From NCBI RefSeq assembly GCF_007997155.1, contig NZ_VORT01000005.1, positions 1 to 64,000 on the forward strand: a stretch of DNA of 64,000 bases, in the 5' to 3' direction. The notes beneath the pieces were generated by a model that ran no database searches, was not told the origin of the DNA, and saw only the letters and a list, made by a program, of their open reading frames with translations. This DNA is from Aequorivita antarctica. Its GTDB lineage: Bacteria; Bacteroidota; Bacteroidia; Flavobacteriales; Flavobacteriaceae. Position numbers and translations under genes: made by a program. Shown piece by piece: positions 1 to 6,841 of the stretch. How positions within the stretch are numbered: position 1 is the first letter of the stretch; every line of letters begins with the position of its first letter.

Positions 1-120
1 GGATGGGACGGTACCTATAACGGCAGACCGCTGCCCTCGAGCGACTACTGGTTCCGGGTGGAATACACCGAGGACGGAAACGCAAAGGAATTTAAAGGAC
101 ATTTTACCTTAAAACGATAA
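1..120 (+). CDS. T9SS type B sorting domain protein, C-terminal fragment
   Basis: Only the last 39 codons are in the window, read in frame 1 and ending in TAA at 118-120. The segment starts GWDGTYNGRPLPSSDYWF and ends GHFTLKR. This is the end of the gliding-motility-associated C-terminal (type B sorting) domain, in which a GWDG-YNG-LPSSDYWF stretch precedes a final short strand ending in Lys/Arg. In this family the domain directs export through the type IX secretion system and attachment or release at the cell surface. The rest of the protein lies outside the window, so its function cannot be read. Confidence 0.85.
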   Translation, partial: GWDGTYNGRPLPSSDYWFRVEYTEDGNAKEFKGHFTLKR

Positions 121-143
121 ATAGAAAAACAAGTAATAAAATT

Positions 144-172
144 AAAAGCCCCGCAGATAATGCGGGGCTTTT
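144..172 (+). terminator. Rho-independent terminator after the T9SS type B gene
   Basis: The inverted repeat AAAAGCCCCGC / GCGGGGCTTTT has a 7-base loop and is followed by T-rich DNA, 24 bp after the stop codon. Because both arms end in A/T runs it could also stop minus-strand transcripts arriving from the FadL-like gene. Confidence 0.85.
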
Positions 173-292
173 AGCTTTACTATTAATTAGCGAAGCTGTT
201 TTTTAATTGAAATATGGATTTATTAACTCTTCTTCAGAAAGATTGTAACTGATCAGAGATAAATTTAATGCTTCAGTATTCAAAAAAAATGA

Positions 293-1822
293 TTAAAAGT
301 TGAAGCCAAGCGATACTACAAAATTGCTGTAAATGGAATTGATCTTGGCAACATCGGTTAAACCTACGGAATATAGCTTTTGGTTGCGTTCTTGTTCTGA
401 TCTGGAATAAGCAAGATCGCAAGTGACCCGTCCAAAATTATAACCTGCACCTAAAGAAAACCCTGTAAGATCTCCAACTATTTCAGTATTTTTATAAGGG
501 CTTTCCTCATAATGAAAACCTCCTCTTAGACTAAGTTGGTTAATTCTGTATTCGGCACCAGCTTTTAAGGCTGAAGCACCTTTCAGTGTGTTATTAAGAG
601 TGTTGTTTAAATCATTAAAAAAAGAGCTATAGGAGTCATTTATTTCGCTAAACTTGATAGCGGAATAATCTTTATAAGAGTAATCAAAACTAATCAATCC
701 TTTTTGGCCAAAAATATAGGCGGCGCTGGCTGTAACCTTTGCGGGTGTACGAAGTGTGTAATCTTCATAAACATTAATTATTCTGGGATCTACTTCTTGG
801 TAAATAGACTGACCTTCAAAAACACGCCGGCTTTCAAGATATTGGGTTGTTTCTTCAGAGATTTGATACCAAGTGGGTGAATCAAAACTTAAACCAAGGC
901 GGAAATTGTTTGCAAGCTTCGCAATAGCTCCAATTTGAGCAGAAATTCCGGCTCCCGTAACCGAAAGATTGTTTTCAAAACCAACTCTATTAACTGTGGA
1001 GCCTGGATTGCTGTTGGTTTCAAGTAGAAATGAACTTTGGTCGAAATCTAGGGTATGTGTATTTATATTAATTCCTAAGAAATAATTATCGGTAATCTGT
1101 GTGGCAAGATTTATTGAAAATTTACTGTTGTATCCCTGTGAAAGATAGGCATACTCTTGTTTAAAACTTCCATCGGCGATATTTGAAATATATGCTGTGT
1201 TTGAAGGATCGTTTGGGTCAACTGGATCAAAAAGAAAGCCCTGATAGCCTAAGAATGCATTTTGGGCACCGGGTAAATTTAACCCGCCTAAGTAAGAATA
1301 TTTTGAAGAAATAGATTCATTTCCATTTGTTTCCAATAGATTTAAAGGAATGCCTTGCGCTTGTTCTAAAAAGAAATTTCCGATGGAATTATTTCCTGTT
1401 CCTGCAATGTATAGTTCATTGTCAAAACTTTTTGTAGTATTATAATTCAATCCAATCGTGAATTTTTTAAAAGCAGATTCTTCGTTTGAATTATTTATAA
1501 CGAACACGCCTCCCAATTGATTTATGGCAACGTCGTCTGAAAAACTTTTTTCACTGTTGTTGAAATAATTTGCTTTGTTTTCCACATCAAACAAAGAGGC
1601 AGAAAACATCAGGTTTGAATTTAGGAAAACCGCCCCTCCAGCAGGGTTTACGTTAATTGCAGAAAAATCGCTACCCAAAGCACCCATAGCTCCGCTAAGC
1701 GCTGTAAAACGAGCAGTTCCAATGTTTTGTTCGGTACTATAACGCAGGCCATCTGTTGTGTTTTGAGCTTGGGAGATTGCCATAGTGAAGGCAGCTATTA
1801 TAAAGAATGGTATTTTTTTCAT
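293..1822 (-). CDS. OmpP1/FadL family outer membrane protein
   Basis: A 509-residue outer membrane beta-barrel. A signal peptide spans about residues 1-19 and is followed by the N-terminal FadL/TodX hallmark: an early segment with ALSGAMGALGSDFSA and then NVNPAGGA, the family NPA motif that helps plug the barrel lumen. The rest is alternating beta-strand sequence ending in an aromatic residue (GFNF), as barrels inserted by the BAM complex do. FadL relatives let hydrophobic compounds diffuse across the outer membrane; the substrate here cannot be told. The gene stands alone, facing away from the Tyr/Gly-rich lipoprotein gene's 3' end. Length is usual for the Bacteroidota branch. Confidence 0.85.
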   Translation of the reverse strand: MKKIPFFIIAAFTMAISQAQNTTDGLRYSTEQNIGTARFTALSGAMGALGSDFSAINVNPAGGAVFLNSNLMFSASLFDVENKANYFNNSEKSFSDDVAINQLGGVFVINNSNEESAFKKFTIGLNYNTTKSFDNELYIAGTGNNSIGNFFLEQAQGIPLNLLETNGNESISSKYSYLGGLNLPGAQNAFLGYQGFLFDPVDPNDPSNTAYISNIADGSFKQEYAYLSQGYNSKFSINLATQITDNYFLGININTHTLDFDQSSFLLETNSNPGSTVNRVGFENNLSVTGAGISAQIGAIAKLANNFRLGLSFDSPTWYQISEETTQYLESRRVFEGQSIYQEVDPRIINVYEDYTLRTPAKVTASAAYIFGQKGLISFDYSYKDYSAIKFSEINDSYSSFFNDLNNTLNNTLKGASALKAGAEYRINQLSLRGGFHYEESPYKNTEIVGDLTGFSLGAGYNFGRVTCDLAYSRSEQERNQKLYSVGLTDVAKINSIYSNFVVSLGFNF

Positions 1823-1947
1823 AGGAATAAAATATTTTAAAAAAATAGGAAATGATAATGCCCAAAATAATCATTTCGGTTTAGTTTGAAATGGTCAATG
1901 GGCATCATCATATTAAACTTATAAAAAGTATATTTTGAAAATTAATT

Positions 1948-2967
1948 TTAGCCACGGCCTCCTCTTCCGCCTCCGCTGCTTCGAGTACTTCCGCTACTAG
2001 AACTGCCACTGCTGCCTGAACTCCTTACGGAACCAGAATTACTACTTCTCGTACTTGGTGTAGTACTTCTAACAGTATTGTTGCTTCTTGTGGGCTGTGA
2101 GTAACTGCCGCTTCGTGTTGTGTTGGAAGGTGTATTTCTTATAACCCGAGTTGAATTGGGGCTAGTAGTGCGAACATTATTGCTGCGAATAGTGCCGCTG
2201 CGAGTTGAGCGTGTTGTGTTTGCTCGAACATCGTTTCTATTTATGCGACGGGTTGTTTCCGAGCGGCTATAAGATGAATTTCGTGTTGAAACATTTGATC
2301 TTCCACGAGCTTCGGTTCTGTTATAATCTGTGTTTCGTCTTCCTCGATTGTAGGATACGCCGTTGTAATATGAATTGTTATAATATGGGTTATAATTTCC
2401 ATAGCCATAATATGGGTAGCCATAACCGTAACCATAACCATATCCGTAATATGGGTAGCTCCAACCGTAACTTATGCCCCAATAAGGTGTGGAGTAGCCA
2501 TAATATGGATATCCCCAGCCCCAATAGCCACCATACCAATAAGGATTGTGATAGAAGCCATAACCGCCAGTGTTATAAATATTTATTGTAACGTTTTCGG
2601 CATTGTTTCCCCAAGACCCATAACCTTCTTCATTGTAATTTTCTTCAATGATTATGTTTCCCTCTTCATCTAAACTTTCGGTAGTGGAATAGGCATCAAT
2701 ATCAGTGAATATAGCTCCTTCTTCTGGCAAATCAGAATAGGCATTAGACTTTGATTGGAAATATTGCTTATAGTAATTTGATCTTTCATAAGGATCTTCA
2801 ACGTTGGTACTTCCTTCTTCAGTATTTGTATTGTTACCAGATGCGTAAATACCATCATTTTCATTGTAACCGTTGTTATATGTTCCGCATGATGTGAGCA
2901 AAAGTGTAAAAACCCCTGCCAATGCTATTGGAATGAAACGTTTTATATTAAAATTTTGAGTGAACAT
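1948..2967 (-). CDS. Tyr/Gly-rich low-complexity lipoprotein
   Basis: An unrecognised 339-residue protein. I start it at 2967 rather than at the upstream ATG (3021), because from 2967 the product opens with a typical lipoprotein signal ending LLLTSCGTYN; the longer form would put 18 extra residues in front of it. After an acidic stretch comes a Tyr/Gly/Trp/Pro-rich block (about residues 125-210) with YGYGYGYGYPYYGYG-like repeats, then a basic Ser/Thr/Arg/Asn tail ending SSGGGRGGRG. No catalytic motif is visible. A lipid anchor followed by low-complexity, aromatic and then cationic sequence suggests a cell-envelope structural or adhesive role, but this is inference. It is divergent from proS. 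Confidence 0.7.
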   Translation of the reverse strand: MFTQNFNIKRFIPIALAGVFTLLLTSCGTYNNGYNENDGIYASGNNTNTEEGSTNVEDPYERSNYYKQYFQSKSNAYSDLPEEGAIFTDIDAYSTTESLDEEGNIIIEENYNEEGYGSWGNNAENVTINIYNTGGYGFYHNPYWYGGYWGWGYPYYGYSTPYWGISYGWSYPYYGYGYGYGYGYPYYGYGNYNPYYNNSYYNGVSYNRGRRNTDYNRTEARGRSNVSTRNSSYSRSETTRRINRNDVRANTTRSTRSGTIRSNNVRTTSPNSTRVIRNTPSNTTRSGSYSQPTRSNNTVRSTTPSTRSSNSGSVRSSGSSGSSSSGSTRSSGGGRGGRG

Positions 2968-3006
2968 ATCTATGGTAATTTTATTGTTGGACATCATAAA
3001 AATAAG

Positions 3007-3014
3007 TAGTTTTG
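3007..3014 (+). promoter_or_regulatory. Putative -7 box of the proS promoter
   Basis: TAGTTTTG matches the Bacteroidota -7 consensus TAnnTTTG exactly, 55 bp before the proS ATG. The region 17-20 bp upstream has only a partial -33 TTTG (TTGTTGG). Confidence 0.45.
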
Positions 3015-3069
3015 CGGACAATAACTAATCATTTAACATAGACACAACATTTGTGCCAAAAACTGGGCT

Positions 3070-4545
3070 ATGGCAAAGAATTTAACAACAAGGGAGGAAG
3101 ATTACTCCAAATGGTATAATGAGCTGGTAATCAAAGCAGACCTTGCGGAAAACTCTGGAGTTCGTGGCTGTATGGTTATTAAGCCCTACGGATATGCTAT
3201 TTGGGAACGCATGCAAGCCGAACTGGATAGAATGTTCAAAGAAACTGGGCATCAGAATGCTTATTTTCCATTGTTTATTCCAAAATCATATTTCAGTAAA
3301 GAGGCTAGCCACGTTGATGGTTTTGCAAAGGAATGTGCCGTAGTTACACATTACAGATTGAAAAACGCCGAAGATGGTAGTGGAGTTATTGTAGATCCGG
3401 ATGCCAAATTGGAAGAGGAGCTGATTGTTCGCCCAACTTCAGAAACCATCATATGGGATACTTACCGAAAGTGGATCCAATCTTATCGAGATCTTCCGCT
3501 TTTAATAAACCAATGGGCAAATGTGGTGCGTTGGGAAATGCGCACGCGTTTGTTTCTGCGAACTACTGAATTTTTATGGCAAGAAGGACACACAGCTCAC
3601 GCAACCAAAGATGAAGCAATAGCTGAAGCAGAACAAATGATGAATGTGTATTCAGATTTTGCTGAGAATTATATGGCTATTCCGGTTATAAAAGGAACAA
3701 AAACTGAAAGCGAACGTTTTGCTGGAGCTCTGGAAACTTATTGTATCGAAGCTTTGATGCAAGACGGAAAAGCACTTCAAGCTGGAACATCCCATTTTTT
3801 GGGTCAGAACTTTGCAAAGGCTTTTGATGTAAAATTTACTTCCAAAGAAGGGATTCTTGATTATGTTTGGGCAACTTCTTGGGGTGTTTCCACAAGATTG
3901 ATGGGTGCTTTGGTTATGACTCACAGTGATGACAATGGTTTGGTCTTGCCACCAAATCTGGCTCCTGATCAAGTGGTTATCGTTCCTATCTATAGAAAAG
4001 ATGAAGAGCTTGAAGCCGTAGATAAAGTAGCTAAGGATTTGATGAAGCAATTGCGCTCTAAAGGAATTAGAGTAAAGTATGACGATCGTGATACACATAA
4101 GCCAGGTTGGAAGTTCAATGAATATGAATTAAAGGGCGTTCCAATCAGAATTGCCATTGGCCCAAAAGATGTAGAAAAAGGAACTGTGGAATTGGCCAGA
4201 CGTGATACACTCCAAAAAGAATTCATTAACAATGAAAATGTAGTTGAAAAAGTAGTTTCATTGATGGATGAAATTCAGGATAATCTATATAAGAAAGCTG
4301 TTTCCCACAGAGCTGAAAACACTACTGAAGTAGCTTCTTATGAGGAGTTTAAGAAGGTTTTGGACTCCAAAGGTGGATTTATTTTAGCCCATTGGGACGG
4401 AACAACAGAGACAGAAGAAAAAATTAAAAACGAAACTAAAGCCACAATAAGATGTATTCCTTTGGATGGAAGTATTGAGGCTGGAGTCTGCATGGTTACA
4501 GGAAACCCCTCGGCTCGGAAAGTGCTATTTGCAAGGGCTTATTAA
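3070..4545 (+). CDS. proS: Proline--tRNA ligase, archaeal/eukaryotic type
   Basis: A 491-residue class II aminoacyl-tRNA synthetase that charges tRNA-Pro. It is the short form without the editing insertion of the E. coli type. Visible class II features are motif 1 around [14 protein letters not shown], motif 2 in [26 protein letters not shown] (split here only by position, residues about 157-182), and motif 3 near [17 protein letters not shown]. An anticodon-binding domain follows (about residues 290-390), then the C-terminal domain seen in the archaeal-type enzymes, ending with an aromatic Tyr. The ATG start has the expected N-terminus. This ProS type is normal for Bacteroidota. The gene is monocistronic, about 80 bp upstream of tRNA-Glu. 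Confidence 0.97.
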   Translation: MAKNLTTREEDYSKWYNELVIKADLAENSGVRGCMVIKPYGYAIWERMQAELDRMFKETGHQNAYFPLFIPKSYFSKEASHVDGFAKECAVVTHYRLKNAEDGSGVIVDPDAKLEEELIVRPTSETIIWDTYRKWIQSYRDLPLLINQWANVVRWEMRTRLFLRTTEFLWQEGHTAHATKDEAIAEAEQMMNVYSDFAENYMAIPVIKGTKTESERFAGALETYCIEALMQDGKALQAGTSHFLGQNFAKAFDVKFTSKEGILDYVWATSWGVSTRLMGALVMTHSDDNGLVLPPNLAPDQVVIVPIYRKDEELEAVDKVAKDLMKQLRSKGIRVKYDDRDTHKPGWKFNEYELKGVPIRIAIGPKDVEKGTVELARRDTLQKEFINNENVVEKVVSLMDEIQDNLYKKAVSHRAENTTEVASYEEFKKVLDSKGGFILAHWDGTTETEEKIKNETKATIRCIPLDGSIEAGVCMVTGNPSARKVLFARAY

Positions 4546-4571
4546 TTTTTTTTGAAAAAAGTAATTTATGA

Positions 4572-4602
4572 TTTGCGGCATTCAAAAATAGTTGTATTTT
4601 TG
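4572..4602 (+). promoter_or_regulatory. Promoter of tRNA-Glu / rpsT
   Basis: The complete Bacteroidota sigma-A pattern is present: TTTG at 4572-4575, a 19-bp spacer, and TATTTTTG (TAnnTTTG) at 4595-4602. Transcription would begin near 4609, about 17 bp before the mature tRNA 5' end. This is the clearest promoter in the window. Confidence 0.7.
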
Positions 4603-4625
4603 CATCCGCATTAAAAAATTAAAAT

Positions 4626-4697
4626 GGTCCGTTCGTCTAGGGGTTAGGACGCCAGGTTTTCATCCTGGTAACAGGGGTTCGATTCCCCTACGGACTA
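4626..4697 (+). tRNA. tRNA-Glu (TTC anticodon)
   Basis: A 72-base cloverleaf. The 7-bp acceptor stem pairs GGTCCGT with ACGGACT (the first pair is G-U) with discriminator A. The D-arm is GTCTAGGGGTTAGGAC, the anticodon stem CCAGG/CCTGG has loop TTTTCAT with anticodon TTC at its centre, and the T-arm is AGGGG-TTCGATT-CCCCT. The CCA end is not encoded. It sits 27 bp upstream of rpsT and probably shares its promoter. Confidence 0.97.
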
Positions 4698-4724
4698 CAA
4701 AAATTAGAATTTAACAAAAACAAA

Positions 4725-4976
4725 ATGGCAAATCACAAGTCAGCATTAAAGAGAATAAGAAGCAACGAGGCAAAGCGCTTGCGTAACCGTTACCAGCACA
4801 AAACTGCCCGTAACGCCATGAAGAAGTTTCAAGAACTTACTGACAAGAAAGAGGCTGAAACTATGTTTCCAGCAGTTGTTTCTATGATAGACAAATTGGC
4901 GAAGAAAAACATTATTCACACGAATAAGGCTTCCAACTTAAAATCGAATATGGCTAAGCATGTAGCTGCGCTATAA
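4725..4976 (+). CDS. rpsT: 30S ribosomal protein S20
   Basis: An 83-residue, highly basic, all-helical protein that binds 16S rRNA early in small-subunit assembly. The N-terminus MANHKSALKRIRSNEAKRLRN and the central segment with NKASNLKSNMAKHVAAL at the end are characteristic of S20, and the length is normal. It follows tRNA-Glu at 27 bp, so the two are probably co-transcribed, and a strong terminator lies 25 bp after its stop. Confidence 0.97.
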   Translation: MANHKSALKRIRSNEAKRLRNRYQHKTARNAMKKFQELTDKKEAETMFPAVVSMIDKLAKKNIIHTNKASNLKSNMAKHVAAL

Positions 4977-5000
4977 TTTTTTTTGATTAAACTTTTTGAA

Positions 5001-5031
5001 AACCCTTTCAGGAAACTGGAAGGGTTTTTTT
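5001..5031 (+). terminator. Rho-independent terminator after rpsT
   Basis: AACCCTTTC / GGAAGGGTT forms an imperfect stem followed by a run of seven T. It lies between the convergent genes rpsT and coaD. The minus-strand side has only a short T tract, so it mainly serves rpsT. Confidence 0.8.
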
Positions 5032-5050
5032 GTTGAAGATTTTGGAAAGA

Positions 5051-5506
5051 CTATTGTTTTTTAACCGAATTTGGAACCAAACCAGAAAAATCGCCATCAT
5101 TTCGCATCACATCTCGCACAATGGTTGAAGATATATTTGAAACTTCCGGAGAACAAATTAGAAAGATGCTTTCTACCTGCGCCATTTTATAATTGGTCTG
5201 CGCGATGGGTTGCTCATAATTTAAATCTGTAGTATTCCGTAAACCGCGAACTATAAACTGTGCTTTTTCTGAAATGCAGAATTTTGCAGTAAGCCCGGAA
5301 TAACTTTTTACCGTAATTTTCGATTCGCCTTGAAAAGATTTTTCAATAAAATGGATTCTTTCTTCTAAGGAAAACATCGTCTTTTTATCAGCGTTTAGGC
5401 CAATGGCAATAATCAATTCATCAAAAAGTGGGAGTGCACGTTTAATTATATCAACATGTCCAAGAGTAATGGGGTCAAAAGTTCCAGGAAAAACTGCGCG
5501 TCTCAT
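5051..5506 (-). CDS. coaD: Phosphopantetheine adenylyltransferase
   Basis: A 151-residue cytoplasmic enzyme that adenylates 4'-phosphopantetheine to dephospho-CoA, the penultimate step of coenzyme A synthesis. The N-terminus RRAVFPGTFDPITLGHVDII carries the nucleotidyltransferase PGTFDPxTxGH signature with the catalytic TxGH His. The second ATP-binding motif is seen as ISSTIVRD near residue 130, in the usual ISSTxVR form. Length is normal for CoaD. It lies downstream of surE and the small membrane protein on the same strand, with a 55-bp gap. Confidence 0.96.
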   Translation of the reverse strand: MRRAVFPGTFDPITLGHVDIIKRALPLFDELIIAIGLNADKKTMFSLEERIHFIEKSFQGESKITVKSYSGLTAKFCISEKAQFIVRGLRNTTDLNYEQPIAQTNYKMAQVESIFLICSPEVSNISSTIVRDVMRNDGDFSGLVPNSVKKQ

Positions 5507-5561
5507 TTTTAAGTTATTTGTTTACTAAGTTAATGAGTTAAAAGTGAAACCGGTTTCTTTT

Positions 5562-5849
5562 TCAGAAAAATTTAGATATCAAAATTGCCAGCGCTGCAAT
5601 TACCGTGGCCAATACAACACCTCTAGCTCGATAGTTTTGGTTCTTTTTTAAAAGGATAAAAAAAACGATTAGGTTCAAAATTGCACCTAAAGCGATTAAG
5701 CTTCCCAGAAAATCACTTTCCAATGCTGCTTCTAGCGTTGATTCCAAGCTGAGTTTTGAAAAAAAGAAGATGTATAAATAGGTGCCGGCCATATTTGCCG
5801 CCAAACCTATCACCAAACCAATCAATATTTCCTTTATGTGTGGCTTCAT
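5562..5849 (-). CDS. Small integral membrane protein, unknown function
   Basis: A 95-residue protein with three predicted hydrophobic helices: about residues 6-23, 44-62 and 74-92, the last just before the C-terminal ISKFF. I prefer the ATG at 5849, which gives MKPHIKEILIGLVIG; an alternative ATG at 5885 would add 12 residues and abut the surE stop codon. No known domain is recognised. Its tight coupling to surE (abutting if the longer start is used, 36 bp otherwise) and to coaD suggests co-transcription, but nothing in the sequence indicates function. Confidence 0.65.
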   Translation of the reverse strand: MKPHIKEILIGLVIGLAANMAGTYLYIFFFSKLSLESTLEAALESDFLGSLIALGAILNLIVFFILLKKNQNYRARGVVLATVIAALAILISKFF

Positions 5850-5885
5850 ATTTATTTCATTTTGGATGTTTTTTAGCATCAGCAT

Positions 5886-6662
5886 TTATAAATCCCAAGT
5901 ATTGAGCTCTTTCATTGCGTGATGGGCGGTTAGATCAAACTGTACAGGAACTACTGATACAAAACCATTGTGTAGCGCCCATTCATCGGTGTCTTCGCCT
6001 TTGTCCTCGTTTACGAATTCTCCAGTAAGCCAGTAGTAATCGCGTCCCAGCGGATTGGTACGCTTGTCAAATTTCTCTTCCCAATGTGCATTGGCCTGCC
6101 GGCAAACTTTGATGCCTTTTATTTCGGAAGCATCCAATTTGGGGATATTCACATTTAATACAACGCCTTTTGGAAGTCCATTTTTAAGAACCTGCTCGGT
6201 AATGGATTTTACAAACTTTTTTGAAGGTTTGAAATCGGCTTCCATAGAATAGTCCAAAAGCGAAAATCCAATAGACGGTACACCCAGCGTTCCTGCTTCA
6301 ACGGCAGCACTCATTGTTCCGCTGTAAATTACATTGATGGACGAGTTGCTTCCGTGATTTATGCCGCTAACACAAAGGTCTGGTTTGCGTTTCAAAATTT
6401 CGTTTACTGCTATTTTAACACAATCCACAGGAGTACCGCTGCAGCTGTATTCCTTATGGGGTTCTCCGTTTATTACCTTTATACTATTGCAGTACAAAGC
6501 ATCGTTAATGGTTATGGCGTGGCCCATACCACTTTGCGGTGAGTCTGGAGCCACTACGCAAACGTCGCCCAGTGTGTTCATTACTTCAATTAAGGTTCTA
6601 ATGCCAGGAGCGTTTATGCCATCGTCATTGGTTACTAAAATGAGCGGTCTTTTTTTGGACAT
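5886..6662 (-). CDS. surE: 5'/3'-nucleotidase SurE
   Basis: A 258-residue metal-dependent nucleoside monophosphate phosphatase of the survival protein E family. The N-terminus ILVTNDDGINAPGI holds the catalytic Asp pair that binds the divalent metal. Further family motifs are SGTPVDCVK, the GINHGSNSS metal-site segment, and YSGTMSAAVEAG. SurE dephosphorylates nucleotides and short polyphosphate and helps stationary-phase survival in other bacteria. Length is normal. It is the first gene of a probable surE-membrane protein-coaD unit on the minus strand. Confidence 0.96.
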   Translation of the reverse strand: MSKKRPLILVTNDDGINAPGIRTLIEVMNTLGDVCVVAPDSPQSGMGHAITINDALYCNSIKVINGEPHKEYSCSGTPVDCVKIAVNEILKRKPDLCVSGINHGSNSSINVIYSGTMSAAVEAGTLGVPSIGFSLLDYSMEADFKPSKKFVKSITEQVLKNGLPKGVVLNVNIPKLDASEIKGIKVCRQANAHWEEKFDKRTNPLGRDYYWLTGEFVNEDKGEDTDEWALHNGFVSVVPVQFDLTAHHAMKELNTWDL

Positions 6663-6684
6663 TGGTTTTTAAAATTTTAAGAAA

Positions 6685-6692
6685 CAAAAATA
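6685..6692 (-). promoter_or_regulatory. Putative -7 box of the surE promoter
   Basis: On the minus strand this reads TATTTTTG, an exact TAnnTTTG match, 22 bp before the surE ATG. The leader would be about 15 bases. No -33 TTTG is seen; that region is taken up by the palindrome at 6701-6733. Confidence 0.45.
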
Positions 6693-6700
6693 CATTTATT

Positions 6701-6733
6701 AATTCTGTCTCGATAGCCATCGAGATTAGAATT
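6701..6733. repeat. Extended palindrome between surE and the Prc protease gene
   Basis: The core is TCTCGAT-AGCC-ATCGAGA, a perfect 7-bp dyad, and it is flanked by AATTCT on the left and AGAATT on the right, which extends the symmetry. The flanking genes are divergent, so it is not a 3' terminator. It may be an operator, or a copy of a short dispersed palindrome. Confidence 0.6.
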
Positions 6734-6841
6734 CAGAATTGAATAAAGTTGTTTAACAAAAAATTAGTACCCAAATCCTTTAATGGCACGGTTTTTTATA
6801 TAATTTAGGCACTCTTAAAATATACTACCACTATGCGCATA

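Noticed and set aside
2205-2591. 128-codon Cys/His/Asn-rich plus-strand frame over the Tyr/Gly-rich lipoprotein gene
   Set aside because: The His/Asn/Met richness comes from reverse reading of Tyr/Gly repeats. The minus-strand frame has a proper signal peptide and is preferred.
3652-4098. 148-codon open frame antisense to proS
   Set aside because: Complete overlap with a confident synthetase gene; composition typical of an antisense shadow.
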